From: Euclidia mi
Lineage: Eukaryota > Arthropoda > Insecta > Lepidoptera > Erebidae
Assembly: GCA_944739405.2 (NCBI GenBank)
Contig: OX123186.2
Span: 90,871,034 to 90,935,033 of the forward strand
Direction: 5' to 3'
DNA: 64,000 nucleotides
In this document: positions 22,322 to 33,829 of the stretch, piece by piece
Layout of the letters: the number at the start of each line of letters is the position of its first letter
How positions within the stretch are numbered: position 1 is the stretch's first letter
Notes under the pieces: model-generated
Database searches by the model: none
The model's input: only the letters and a program-made list of their open reading frames with translations
What the model was told of the DNA's origin: nothing
Program-made: the position numbers and the translations under genes

Positions 22322-22521
22322 GACCTTTATTCATGGATACTCCTAGAGGAGCCCGCGTGATATTGGCCGATGGTTACAAGTTCTTCCGTCACCGAACGAC
22401 GGGCTTAAAGACCCAATGGTCATGCGCCACCTTCGGGTCTCGAGGATGCAAGGCTGTGATCTACACCATTGAGAATGAAATCATCAAAATTAATAATAAC
22501 CACCAATCATTGAAGAAGTAA
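22322..22521 (+). CDS. mod(mdg4): FLYWCH terminal exon 7, final His ligand altered
   Basis: Acceptor atggcgtgttttccAG at 22320-22321; GA completes the incoming codon, then 65 codons to TAA. The finger has TPRGARVILADGYKFFRH, TQWSCATFGSRGC (C-x7-C) and IIKINNNHQSLKK. Sister exons end NNxHNH, whereas here the last zinc ligand is Ser (HQS). In a neighbouring frame the same bases read as ...AAT CAT TGA, so a small indel could explain both the lost His and the four extra residues. The exon may encode a weakened finger. It is otherwise intact and in phase. Confidence 0.82.
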
Positions 22522-22565
22522 TTGGATAAGCAGATGAACGTTTCTCACGACTGGTGTTAATATTT

Positions 22566-22678
22566 GATCTATCCGTGAATTTGGCTGGTACAGATACATA
22601 TTTGACTTATTCTCTATAGAGGTTATGACAAATATGTATCTGTAGTAGCCAAATCCATGGATAGATCGGATAAGGGAA
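22566..22678. repeat. Imperfect palindrome downstream of exon 7
   Basis: GATCTATCCGTGAATTTGGC and 'acagatacatatttg' on the left pair with 'caaatatgtatctgt' and GCCAAATCCATGGATAGATC on the right. The loop is about 18 nt. It lies 45 bp after the exon stop and could form a strong hairpin in the 3' UTR. Confidence 0.7.
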
Positions 22679-22977
22679 CCGGCCGTAAGAAGCACCAATA
22701 GCTGATCCATTGTGATAATTAGTACTAGGTATTCTAGGTATTACACACATGTGCAGATCGAATATGTTAAATTTTATTTTACTATTGTTGGTATAACTGG
22801 TTTATTGTATATTCTAATTTAGACTTTTTAATTTGTTAATTTATTAAATTGTTCTATACTTAATGTTCGCTAATAAATACATTTTTATAGTAATATTAAT
22901 AAAAATACATTGAAAATAATATCTTATTGTTTTAAGATATTCGCCCAACGTCCTTTGTTTTTCTAAAATTTACTATA

Positions 22978-23340
22978 CATACATACATACATACATATCG
23001 TCACGCCTTTTATCCCCGAAGGGGTAGGCAGAGGTGTATTTCTACACCCACTTTTCGCCAGATATACTTTAGTCCCACGTAATAGGGGGCGAGCCTATTG
23101 CCGTACCGGGCACATTTCCAGACTCCGTGCTGCTACTGAGAATTTCGTGACAGAAATACCCAATAACACTGCCCGACCCAGGAATCAAACCCGGGACCTC
23201 CCGATCCCACGCGCACATTTATGCCGCGAGACCAACGAGGCAGTCGTATAGGGTTTGATGTCGAGTTTTCCGTCTCTACGCAAAGATGGTATTTGCATCG
23301 TGTTATCCCTTAGTCGCCTCTTACGACACCCACAAATTTA
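22978..23340 (-). repeat. tRNA-derived SINE with family A-type head
   Basis: A (CATA)n microsatellite at 22977-22998 leads into 'cacgccttttatccccgaag' and 'cacccacttttcgccag'. On the minus strand 23240-23165 has tRNA-like promoter boxes: TGGTCTCGCGG and GGGTTTGATTCC. The distal part ('gtcgagttttccgtctctac') recurs at 63673-63692. Confidence 0.65.
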
Positions 23341-23502
23341 CTATATATTAACTTATTTGTTTTTATAGATTACTGTCCTTAAGAGAAAAAACTCAGGAAA
23401 TCACCTAATTGTTCTGGCCATTTCACGAATTTTCTATAGCTCTTGTCTAAAACCATGAGTTCTTAAGATTTTTTATACTAAACTTCGTATTTTCTTTTAC
23501 AG

Positions 23503-23723
23503 ATAAACCATACTTTTATTCTTGCTCCAAAAGAGGGACAACTATGCTTGTAGTATCTGGTTTTAAGTTTATGCGCCACCGTAAAAGAGGAGGTCTAACC
23601 AGATGGTTTTGTGGAACTCACAGAAAAAAAGGATGCACCGCTTCCATATATACTTACGACAAAGAAATCGCCAGGCCGAAAAATGAACAATGCCATGAAC
23701 CTCCTAAGCCAAAGAGGATGTAA
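23503..23723 (+). CDS. mod(mdg4): FLYWCH terminal exon 8 with shifted C-terminal ligand
   Basis: Acceptor cgtattttcttttacAG at 23501-23502; AT completes the incoming codon, then 72 codons to TAA at 23721-23723. The finger has KRGTTMLVVSGFKFMRH, LTRWFCGTHRKKGC (C-x7-C) and KNEQCHEPPKPKRM. The usual H-x-H becomes Q-C-H: the first His is lost and a Cys occupies the middle position. AATAAA lies at 23742-23747. It is most similar to the exons at 32781, 35486 and 39196 (TRWFC-T-HRKKGC block). It is intact as a frame; zinc binding may be altered. Confidence 0.82.
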
Positions 23724-24820
23724 TTTTTTATACATAAGAAAAATAAAAAGAAATTCAGAAATATAAAGAAGTACACATATATGTAGATCAGGCTAACCAT
23801 AATAATACTTGTTTTGTGAGATTTTCAGATCAAAATATAAATTATTTTAAGAAAGAAAATATATCTATCATTAACAAGCTCATATTGGTTTAGTTGCAGT
23901 GACGAGACACAATAAAAGTGCAATTTTAATGCAGCACAAGTTGAGCAATGACGAAAATATTGCAAATGATGTTATAGAACAGCATGGCGACCTGGATATG
24001 TTACTAAAATGGGGTGCAGCAAATGTTATGGAACTAAACCATAAAAATGCCATTACGGTGGATTAAAAAAATATATACCCACTCATGACATCGTATCTCG
24101 TATCACATCCATAGGAACAGCCTGTGTGCGGTATAAACAGCGAATGGAGGAATTATAGCATATGGCCATATACGGCTAGCTCACAACCAGAAGCGGCGGG
24201 CGGCAGAGGGACATTTCGATGTCCATGTCCAAGGGGTGCTTTACTCCGCAGCGGCCAATGTCGCGTCATAATAAACGCGACATTAACATTGAAATCGCTG
24301 CCGAACGGGCCAAAATTGCGTATGATATGTTGTTGTCAAAGTCATTAGCGGCCATTAACTCTATTCACACCTTACTTATTTTCTCAGAAACGAAATGTAT
24401 AGAATAATGTAGTGTTAGTATGTGTCATGAGTGTACACATACTTGTTAGCTTGGATCGTGGGCCAATGTTTAGTTATGAGGTGCTAAAGGTCCTCGGGAA
24501 CAATTTCCATACATTTTCTAAATGCTCCCTGAGATCTTAGACTAAACAGAAAAGATTTCTCCTGAATAGATTTTCACTTTCTGGCGAATTTTTTCAAAGA
24601 AGTCGGTTAGTTTTGTGTACCGATTGAGATAGTGATCGATAGACATGGTGATTGTTTTTCTTTTTCCGATATATGTTGTTATATTAATATTTTTGCTTCT
24701 TTTTATTTTATATTTAATTATTTTCTTATTTGACATTTATTACTCTAACCATTATTTTAATACATTAAATTATTGATTGTAATACATATCTATAAAATAT
24801 TTTAGTATATATTGTATCAA
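23724..24820. other. Spacer with possible retroelement debris
   Basis: The frame at about 23894-24066 (NIANDVIEQHGDLDMLLKWG, then ELNHKNAITVD) faintly resembles the WG...L.FN..KT segment after the catalytic motif of LINE reverse transcriptases, but I would not call it. 24124-24407 has overlapping open frames with no recognised domain. Confidence 0.35.
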
Positions 24821-24824
24821 TACA

Positions 24825-27800
24825 TACATACACATACATAGACTCACGCCTGTTTCCCTGAGGGGTAGGCAGAGACTACGGAACGCCATTTGCAACGATC
24901 CTGACATATCTCTCTTGCTTCATTCACTCCCATCAGATTCGTCATGCATGCTCTTCTGTTTAGGGTACTTCTAACCTGTCCTGTTTTTAGGATGTCTCCA
25001 ATCTGGTCAGAGAGCGTCCGCCGAGGTCTTCCCCTTCGTCCTGTCCCTTCCACACTTGCCTTATATATTTGCTTGGTCAGTCTTTCATCATCCATCCTCT
25101 CCACGTGCCCAAACCATCTTAGCATACCTTTCTTGATGCTTGTCACTACATCTTCTTTTACCCCACAACACTCTCTTATCACACAATTCTTTACTCTGTC
25201 TTTCAAAGAAACACCACACGTACTTCTCAGTGCTCTCATTTCTACAGCATTTATTCTACTTTCATGACTCTTCTGCCATACCCAACTATCACCACCATAC
25301 ATAAGAGTAGGTACTAACACCCCTCTATGCACAGCCAAACGTGCCTTTTTGGACACGTTTTGGCTATTCATAAACGCCTTCAGAGCTCCATTCACTCTAT
25401 TACCTGCATTAACTCTTCTTTCAATATCTTCTACATTCTTACCATCTCTTGTAAACAGCGTACCTAAATATACAAACTCATTCACTTGCTCCACTCGCTG
25501 TCCATCGATCATAACATTACAAGCCCTAACGCATTCCTCCTTTTCAAAAACCATTACTTTCGTTTTACTTACATTCACTTTCATTCCTTTCCTCTCTAAC
25601 GCAACATGCATGATTGTTACCATCTCCTGCAACTTTTCCGCTGAAGACGCAAGTATAACCTGATCATCAGCATAAAGGAGGCATTTGACAAATAACTCAT
25701 TCATCCTTAATCCACAGTCACTATTTTACAAATCTTGCAAACAACTGTCCATGAAGAGGTTGAACAGCCACGGCGACGCTACACATCCCTGTCTAACACC
25801 TGTCTCGATGGTAAACCAATCCGTGTATGACCCATTTATCCTCACACAAGCTCTAGAATCTTCATAAAGGGATTTCAGAGCTCGTATGAGGCTGCTGTTC
25901 ACCCCGTACATCGACAGTACCGACCACATTTAATTCCTCACCACTTTATCATAAGCCTTTTCCAAATCCACGAATGCGCAATAGACCTTTTGACCTTTGG
26001 CCAAGAATTTTTCAGCTATGCACCGCAAGGAAAAGACTTGATCCGTGCACCCCATACCCTTTCGGAATCCTGCTTGTACATACCACATTTTCTTGTCGGT
26101 TACTTCCGTAACTCTTTCAATCAGTACCTTCGCATACAATTTGCCAACAATGCTGAGAAGGCTAATGCCTCTATAGTTCTTGCAGTCTTGTTGCGTGCCT
26201 TTTCCCTTATAAAGAGGCACAACCACCGCTATGGCCCAGTCATCAGGTACTCGGCCGCTGCTCCAGCACAAGTTAAATAAGCGCTGCAGCTGACCAACTA
26301 TGATGCCCTGTCCAGCCTTCAGCATTTCAACTGTAATCCTATCATATCCTGCAGCCTTACCTAATTTCATACTTCCCAACGCCTTCACAATCTCTTCCAA
26401 ACCAATATCGCTTTCATCATTGCTATTATTACCATTCATTTCGTCGATCGATGTCTCTATCGCCGTTCTTTCAAATAAACCTTCAAAATACTCCTTCCAT
26501 CTCTGCAGTACACATGATTCACCATTCAGTATCTTTCCATTCTTGTCTCTGATTTATGTGTATTCTGAGGACTGAGTTCTTCCTCGAACTGCACGAACGG
26601 ATTTCCAGAAAAACTTTATGTTTCGCCGGAAATCTTCAGATAGTCTGCTATCAAATTCATTTTTCTTTTCCTCTTTTTTCCTTTTAACAATTTCTTTCAC
26701 AATTCTTTTTGACTTAACAAACTCCTTTCTTGCTTCATCTATGTCATCACTCGTTGCCTTTCCCATTCTTTCATTTGCTCTGGCAGCCAACCAATCTGAC
26801 CAAGCTTTCTTCTTCTCTGACACTGCTGATTGTACATCCTTGTCAGACCATGTATTCTTAACCTTTCGTATTTTCCTTCTCTTGATCACACCACATACTT
26901 CAGACGCTACACATACTATCTCTTCTTTAAAAGATTGCCATAATTCTTCCATATCACTTATGCCATCGAACCTCTCAAATCTTGCTATCAATCTTCACTA
27001 ATACTCATCTTTCACATCTTTCTCTTGCAGATTTTCTACTTTTATTCTTTCCAAGACCCTATTTTCATTATGTTCACGGTCTCGCCATCCTTTAAAGAGC
27101 CCACTTATCCGGCTCATCACCAAGAAGTGGTCTGTGTAGATGCCGATCCCTCGATACACCCTTGTATCTAACACATTCTTTCTTAAACGTTCATCTACAA
27201 TTACAAAATCAATCATGCTTCTTCTAACATTCTTAGCCTCACGCGAATACATGTGTATCCTTTAGTGATCAAACATGGTGTTTGTCACACAAAGGCTCCA
27301 CTCTAAACAAACCTCAAGCAATACTTTTCCATTTTCATTCACACTCTCATCACCAAATCCACCTAAAACCCTTTCAAATCCATCTCGTTTTACTACCCAT
27401 CCATCAAAATCACCTAACAAGATCAATCTTTCGTTATCCTTACATTTCCTCAAAATCGCTCTTAAATTCTCCCAAAATTCCTGCCTTTCGTCTTGTTCTC
27501 GCTGGGACATACCCGCTACTATATTGACCGGGGCGTAAACCCCCACAATAAAGAGACGAGTAAGTCCTACTTTCATTCTCATCCACAATAGTCTAGCATT
27601 AACACATTCAAATTCCTTAACGCACTCATTCATTCGCGCAGACAGTATTAAACCAACTCCCTTGCAGGCTCTGGTGGTATTGTCTACCCCAGACCAATAA
27701 GCCGTGTAGCTGTCATGCTTGGTAAGGCCACAACCTTTCCTTTTTGTCTCATTCACACATAGAACATCAATCTTTCTATCATCCATCATTTGGCATACTT

Positions 27801-28100
27801 CATTCAATTTACCATCCATTCCTCCTCCAACATTTAATGTTGCAAACCGGCTTTCCGTAGGCCGCTTTTCGCCCTCGCGGGAAACGAGACGTGATGGGTT
27901 GCGAACCGCGTCGCCGTCGTCTGGAGAAATATAATTTTTAGTTCCCATAGCGTTCCCACGAGATGTAGGGATCTAGACTGTCCACCCCCGCAGAGCCCTT
28001 TACGGGGGTAAGGCGGAATATCAGCTGTGCCCTGTGACCACCAACACATGCACCCTCCGTTTGCGACCAGCTTGGCCTCTGGCCACGAATCCCTCGGGAC
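24825..28100 (-). mobile_element. Decayed, nearly full-length RTE-type non-LTR retrotransposon
   Basis: Read on the minus strand from about 28050: an apurinic-type endonuclease (27948-27262: FATLNVGGG, CVNETKRKG, GVYAPV, LLGDFDGWV), linker frames at 27252-26998 and 26991-26554, then the reverse transcriptase (26439-25930: ITVEMLKAG, AVVVPLYKGKG, NYRGISLL, GFRKGMGCTDQ, FVDLEKAYD; 25929-25726: IETGVRQGCVASPWLFNLFM; 25704-24844: LLYADDQVILA with the catalytic YADD, then GTLFTRDGKN and RWFGHVERMDDERLTKQIY). Stops and frameshifts separate the blocks, so it is not autonomous. The 3' end is a (TATG)-type tail at 24820-24840. Domain order is that of RTE elements with one main ORF. A 5'-truncated sibling lies inverted at 48452-49240. 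Confidence 0.9.
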
Positions 28101-28377
28101 GGGTCGGTTGACACCTTGGATTGGGGTTTGTTTTCGGGTATGCTCCCTGAATGTTGGTTTAATTTCGGAGTGTTCCTTCTCCTATTTCGGAGTGTTCCTT
28201 CTCCTGTTGTATTGTATCAATGAATATTAGAATTTGCTTTTTGTGGGAGAATTTATAGAAATTATATTTTTTATTTTATTATAATTATTATCTTTTTCTA
28301 CTTTTAGAAAGACATTTTTTATAGTAATATATTTTTAATTTAAAGTTTTTTTTATTTGAATAATCTCCACAATAACA

Positions 28378-30026
28378 TCCTACTAATATTATAAATGTGA
28401 AAGTTTGTGAAGATGTATGTATAGATGGATGGATGTTTGTTATTCTTTCACGCAAAAACTACTGAACGGATTTGGTTGAAACTTTACAGTAATATAGTTT
28501 ATACATCAGAATAACACATTGGCTACAATTTATAAAGATTTTGTATAATGTTGCCATACTATAAGGAAAAGTATCAACTAAGTCGGCAAAAACCCTGTAT
28601 TATCTTTATATGTTTGCTTGGGTCAAATTTAGTAATTGGAATTTCCCCCCCCCCCCCTTCCTTATGATTGATCTGATACTTGGTATACATTATTTTATAT
28701 TGTCATCAAGATTTAAAGATAATATTTAAATGATTGTAAATTCAAGATGGCCGCCGATACAAAATGGCGGATCACATATTACTTCACGACAACCACAATA
28801 TGGGTATCAAATGAAAGGGTTTGATTGGTAGAATGGAGCTCACTATGAAAAATCCAAGATGGCTGCCGCCACAAAATGGCGGTTTACATATTTTCCACAA
28901 ATACCTCAATATCGGTATTAAATGAAAGGCTTGATTGGTAGAATGGAGCTCACTATGAAACATCCAAGATGGCCACCGCCACAAAATGGCGGAATACTTA
29001 TTTGCCACAAATATCTCAATATAGGTATTTAATGAAAGGGCTTGATCCGTAGAATGGAGCTCACTATGAAAAATCCAAAATGGCTGTCGCCGCAAAATGG
29101 CGGATTACGTATTTACCACAAATAACTCAATATGGGTATCGAATGAAAGAGCTTGATTGGTAGAATGGAGCTCACTATGAAAAATCCAAGATGGTTGCCA
29201 CCACAAAATGGCGGATAACATATTTTCCACAGATACCTCAATATGGGTATCAAATGAAAGGGTTTGATTGGTAGAATGGAGCTCACTATGAAAAATCCAA
29301 GATGGCCGCCGCCACAAAATGGCGGATTATTTATTTTCCACAAATACCTCAATATGGGTATCAAATGAAAGGGCTTGATTCGTAGAATAGAGCTTACTAT
29401 AAAAAACCCAAGATGGCTGCCACCACAAAATGGCGGATAACATATTTTTGCCAGATACCTCAATATGGGTATCAAATGAAAGGGCGTGATTGGTAGAATA
29501 GAGCTTACTATAAAAAAGCCAAGATGGCCGCCGCCACAAAATGGCAGATTATCTATTTTCCACAAATACCTCAATATGGGTATCGAATGACAGGGCTTGA
29601 TTCGCAGAATAGAGCTCACTATAAAAAACCCAAGATGGCTGCCACCACGAAATGGTGGATAACATATTTTTGACAGATACCTCAATATGGGTATCAAATG
29701 AAAGGGCGTGATTGGTAGAATAGAGCTTACTATAAAAAAGCCAAGATGGCCGCCGCCACAAAATGGTAGATTACCTATTTTCCACAAATACCTCAATATG
29801 GGTATCGAATGACAGGACTTGATTGGTAAAAAAGGGCTATGAAAAAAGCTTTACCTGAAGTTCGACGATTATGAAAACATAGGTACGTAATTTTTAAGTA
29901 TGCTACACGGCTAATCTGCAGAGCCGTTTGTGATGTTTGACATAAATAGTCTGAAACCCGGGGAAGTACATAGGCTATCCTTTATTAAAATTTCATGCTG
30001 GCGAAGCCGCGGGCGAAAGCTAGTCA
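28378..30026 (+). mobile_element. Helitron-like non-autonomous element carrying a minisatellite
   Basis: The left end 'tcctactaatattataaatg' followed by 'tgaaagtttgtgaagatgta', and the right end 'gaagccgcgggcgaaagcta' closing with CTAGT, are typical of lepidopteran Helitron-like elements (3' CTRR-T end). There is no Rep/helicase. The middle is the tandem array described separately, and a poly-C run lies at 28645-28656. The same type of 3' end occurs at 42270-42296 and, inverted, at 42324-42350. Confidence 0.6.
28740..29850. repeat. Tandem array of about ten 110-111-bp units
   Basis: 'ccaagatggccgccgccac' then 'aaaatggcgga' recurs near 28744, 28854, 28966, 29077, 29186, 29299, 29410, 29519, 29630 and 29740, each followed by 'cacaaatacctcaatatggg' and 'gaatggagctcactatg'. 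Because 111 is divisible by three, long minus-strand open frames (for example 29796-29113) run through the array. They are repeat artefacts, not genes. Confidence 0.9.
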
Positions 30027-30570
30027 AGTATATATTAATTTTAACTATATACATTACTATCTTAAATAATCATAATTTCTAAGAATATATATGTACATAA
30101 ATCTAAAAATAAAAAGTGAAAATATGTACAGGGGTGTTTAGGCGTCGTAGAATGCCAAATTAAATAAATAAATGATTGAATTTTATTTAAATAAATGTAA
30201 ATAATTAGTAAATTAACTATGTTTTTCATTTACTGATTTTGGAGTACAAAATAGTAATTTCTTTTTTTCGTTTTTATTTATTTCATTATATGTAATTAAC
30301 TTTGTTTTTACGCAGGGCAAATGTATATAGTAATTGCCTTTTTTAATATAAATTAATTTTATTGTAAGTAACTTTATTTTTGATTTTGTATTTTTAGGAT
30401 TTTACAGTTATTTCTTTTTTTAATTTAAATTTCCAAAGCTCGCTAAATAATACATGCAGTGGCTGCCTTGATTGTAGAACCCACATTAATGGAAATAGAA
30501 AACATATCATATACTAGATTTTTATTAAAATGGGTACAACATTTTTATTCACATAACCTTTAATTTTGTT

Positions 30571-30811
30571 AGGGTGGCTCCTAAATTACGTCACACGATT
30601 TCCATGATGTTTTGACCCCTTCCACGGGGAAGGGGTCAAAACATCATGGAAATCGTGGTGATGTATGAGAGCAACTATGACAAGGACGGCCTTGTCATAG
30701 TTGCTCTCATACATCACCATCTCATTTATCATACAATGTCACACTTCATCGACCCCCTATCCCTCCCTCCCCCCCTCTCCATAAGTGTGACATAATTTAT
30801 GGATGGCCCCT
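30571..30811. mobile_element. MITE containing two adjacent perfect hairpins
   Basis: The ends 'agggtggctcctaaattacg' and 'cataatttatggatggcccc' are related inverted repeats with CGTCACAC/GTGTGAC just inside. Within it 30594-30623 pairs exactly with 30628-30657 (30 bp, loop ACGG), and 30657-30685 pairs exactly with 30690-30718 (29 bp, loop ACGG). Confidence 0.75.
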
Positions 30812-31194
30812 TAATTACATTCTAATTGGTCTTAAGTCATTTACCTCATATTTTATTTTATTGTATCGTAAAGTTGATATTTGATAAAAGCATTGGTGTG
30901 GTCGTTAATAAAATAATAAGAATTCACATAATAATATGATGCCAGGCGCCATACGATTGACTGTACAGCACATGGCGTTCTGTTGTCTCTGCTTATCCCG
31001 ACTGGAAAAAGGCGTGAGCATGTATGTCTGTATGAATATACAGAAAATGGTGATTTATATTTATTTTAAATAGACCTTTTCATATTAAATTCTTATATTC
31101 TGCAAATTTTTGTTTGTCATTTAATAGCATCCAAAGTACTAACCTAAACTTGACCTTAGTCAAAAATCTTTGAATTTTGTGAATTTGCACAGAA

Positions 31195-31510
31195 TATAAG
31201 CAACGATAGCCGAGTGTAGAGACCGACAGACTGCTACGCAGAGGGTCTCGAGTTCGAATCCATGGCACGCACCAATGACTTTTCGAAGTTAAGTGCGTAT
31301 TAAATTGTTAATTATCGCTTGCTTGACGGTGAAGGAAAACATCGTGAGGAAACCTGCATGTCTGAGAGTTCTCCATAATGTTCTCGAAAGACACGTGAAG
31401 TCTGCCAACCCGCACTTGGCTAGCGTGGTGGACTATGGCCTTACCTTTCTCGTAGTGAGAAGAGGCCCGTGCCCAGCAGTGGGACAGTATAAAGCGCTGA
31501 TGATGAAGCA
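31195..31510 (+). repeat. tRNA-derived SINE, family D
   Basis: The tRNA-like head has box A-like 'tagccgagtgtagagacc' and box B-like 'gagttcgaatccatgg' (31250-31265). The body contains 'ggtgaaggaaaacatcgtga' and 'ggaaacctgcatg', and the end is 'gcccagcagtgggacagtat' with 'gatgatg'. A related, more diverged copy is at 41000-41195. The adjacent open frame at 31293-31541 is a shadow. Confidence 0.8.
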
Positions 31511-31741
31511 CAGAATATTGAAGCTTTATTTTAGAACTTAACTGTTTGAACCAGATGCTAAGAAATCTATTATTTATATTAAAACACAAAACTACAGAGG
31601 AATATACCTACTTGTTGTACTTGCGATTAAATTAACGATTTTTATTTCCTTTTTAATATAATCTCTGGGAATTGTTAAAGATAAACTGAAAACAGAATAT
31701 CTTTAACACAGGCCATAATATAAAGAAATTTGAATTTTTAG

Positions 31742-31974
31742 GTAAGAAAAGGACGCTCAAAAGAAAAAAATCTAGAAAAATTATTGCAACCGCAGAACAT
31801 GGCAGCAGAAAATCCAGAAAAATTATTGAAACCGCAGAACTCGATAGCAGAATGAAAAAAGAAGAGAAGAAGAGAAAGTCATGTAAGTTTTGTCCTGCTA
31901 GGCTCAGAAGAATGACAAAAACTAGGTGCGCTACGTGCAGAGCTTTTATTTGTGGCGAACACCGGAGTAGGTAG
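31742..31974 (+). CDS. mod(mdg4): Terminal exon 9 encoding a basic region and piggyBac-type zinc ribbon
   Basis: Acceptor aaatttgaatttttAG at 31740-31741; GT completes the incoming codon, then 76 codons to TAG, in the array's phase. The product begins KKRTLKRKKSRKIIATAEHG with an imperfect internal repeat (SRKIIATAEHGSRK / SRKIIETAELDSR), strongly basic, then KSCKFCPARLRRM, TRCATCRAFICGEH: C-x2-C-x11-C-x2-C-x4-C-x2-H. This matches the Cys-rich C-terminal zinc ribbon of piggyBac-family transposases and is not FLYWCH. AATAAA follows at 32063-32068. No transposase core, TTAA-flanked ends or other element sequence is seen beside it. The frame stays open for about 18 codons upstream of the acceptor, so an unspliced relic cannot be excluded. 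With 12389-12585 it forms a second exon class. Confidence 0.6.
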
Positions 31975-32780
31975 TTCCTGTCCAAGGTGTGTTTTTGTCA
32001 AATGTTATTAGACACTTATGGGAAATGTTATACTAGGCACTGTCATAAATAACTATGTTACGAATAAAGGTGATAATAGGCTTGAGCGTTTCCTGGTAAC
32101 AGAACATCGAATATTCGCCGTTTATAAATTTGTCGAACTTAACGACGAACAGAGCCAAGCATAGAGCCAAACATCGCTACAAATATTTTCATGATCTTTC
32201 TAGCGAACTCTCTAATCGAAAATAAAAGCTTGGAGCAAATTACTGTCCTTTTGGTATAATTCTCGCTTAAACGCTCGATATTAATGCTCGTTAAATCGAG
32301 TTCGTTTATTTTTCTGTACTATAACATTCGCAAGAATGCTCACTATGGTCAAGTTTATCAGCACTTTTTAATAGCGGTCATAGCGATACTTAACGTTCTT
32401 CAAGTAATAGCATAGCAAAGTAAAGCAATGTTTGCGTTGGTGGTACACCCTGGATAGGAGACCGCTTATTACGGCATTTTTAATTTTAACTTTAAATATA
32501 GGTAACAAATACTTAGTTTCAAATAGGTAAGTTTTTAAGTAGTTTAGTTGTTTGAAGCACCAACTTGTAAATTAAAAATAATCACAAATATTTCTAAATA
32601 AAAACGATTTCAAAACAATTATTTGTTTTCTGCTTTGACATTCGTCTTCAGATGAATTATAATTATGTCTGGAATAGATTTGAATACCTAAGAGAACTTC
32701 ACAATCAAAGATTATTAGAATTCTTGAATTGAAAAATAATTGGTAATTTTGGAGATGACTGGTAATTGCTTTTTCTTCAG
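31975..32780. other. Intron, no recognised feature
   Basis: AT-rich, holding the polyadenylation signal of exon 9 at 32063-32068 and otherwise nothing I can assign. Confidence 0.5.
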
Positions 32781-33022
32781 CAGCAGTCTACATTACAACT
32801 TCAAGAGGAGCAAGAATGCTTTTATATTGTGGCTTCAAATTTTCGAAGCATTTGATAAGTGGTCATCTTACGAGATGGTTCTGCGCTACTCATCGGAAGA
32901 AAGGATGCACAGCAGTACTGCACACTTGTGAAGATATCGTTATCAAAGCCAGAAACCAGCATATTCATGAGCCTGTATACAATAATATAATGAATAACGG
33001 TCATGGAAACGTTATATTATAA
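32781..33022 (+). CDS. mod(mdg4): FLYWCH zinc-finger terminal exon 10
   Basis: Acceptor aattgctttttcttcAG at 32779-32780; CA completes the incoming codon, then 79 codons to TAA. The finger has TTSRGARMLLYCGFKFSKH, LTRWFCATHRKKGC (C-x7-C), a CED turn and NQHIHEPV. An Asn-rich tail (NNIMNNGHGNVIL) follows. AATAAA at 33064-33069 is a likely polyadenylation signal. An internal ATG at 32816 is the start of the longest Met-initiated frame, but the splice site gives the full finger and is preferred. It is closely related to the exons at 23503, 35486 and 39196. Intact. Confidence 0.87.
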
Positions 33023-33289
33023 AACCGATTTCCAACTCTATTTGATACATCCCAATACTCCCAAATAAATATAGTTTCGAAATCACGTCAGTGTCATACT
33101 TACGTCACAAAAAGCGCATTATTCTAAATTATCTGATAATTGATGGAAGTTGTAACGACAACATCGTAAATTGAAACAAATGTCAAAATATGTGTCAATG
33201 ACTGTTTAATTCAAATTATACGATAAATGATATTAGGTTATCAGAATACCGCTTCTGAGTCTATTCAAAATATAATATCAATCATCATC

Positions 33290-33540
33290 CTCTTAGCGCT
33301 ATCCCGGTTTCAATCCGGGGTCAGCTTCCTAGTCCAACCGGATTTGGCTGAATATTAGCTTTTCCACAGAGCGACTGCCTATCTGACCTCTGCAACCCGA
33401 AGGGATAGCAATATTCCATGGTTTAGACTAGTATCAGTTTATTTAGAAGGTACTGATGCCCTGTAACGACTGTCAAAGATCTTCATGACAACCGGGAGCG
33501 GCTTAACGTGCTCCCCGAGGCACGGGACAACCGATAATTA
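33290..33540 (+). repeat. SINE-like repeat, family B, second copy
   Basis: Aligns with 950-1205, sharing 'ccggatttggctgaatatta', 'cttttccacagagcgactgc', 'gaagggatagcaatattcca' and 'gtttagactagtatcagttt'. Confidence 0.75.
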
Positions 33541-33815
33541 ATAATTCAATACGCACATAAGTCCGTGTGGTGACGGATTAAGAATACGGAATGTCACCAC
33601 CCCATATGCTTTTACGACACCCATGGGATGCCATGGGTGTCGTAAAAGCCGACAGAAGGAGTATAATATGCAGAGAACAGCACTGTAAGAGAAGGAAAAC
33701 TTGATACAAACCCTATACCAACCCGTTTGGCCAGCGTGGTAAAGTAGGCCAATTCCTCCTTCCAAAGGAGAGGTCTAGTCCAGCAGTGGACTGTTAAAGG
33801 CTGATGATGGACGCA
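33541..33815 (-). repeat. SINE-like repeat, family C, inverted copy with an internal palindrome
   Basis: Reverse-complement match to 4846-5090. It carries an exact 19-bp palindrome (33608-33626 with 33631-33649, loop GATG) absent from the other copy. A further tRNA-like box ('gtggattcgaacccgatacc') follows at 33847-33866. Confidence 0.8.
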
Positions 33816-33829
33816 CATAACTCCGAGAA

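Noticed and set aside
24844..27948. Separate genes on the minus strand
   Set aside because: They are consecutive pieces of one frameshifted RTE retrotransposon.
29113..29796. A 227-residue minus-strand open frame with repeated units
   Set aside because: It is the translation of a 111-bp tandem array whose period is a multiple of three; all frames remain open by periodicity.
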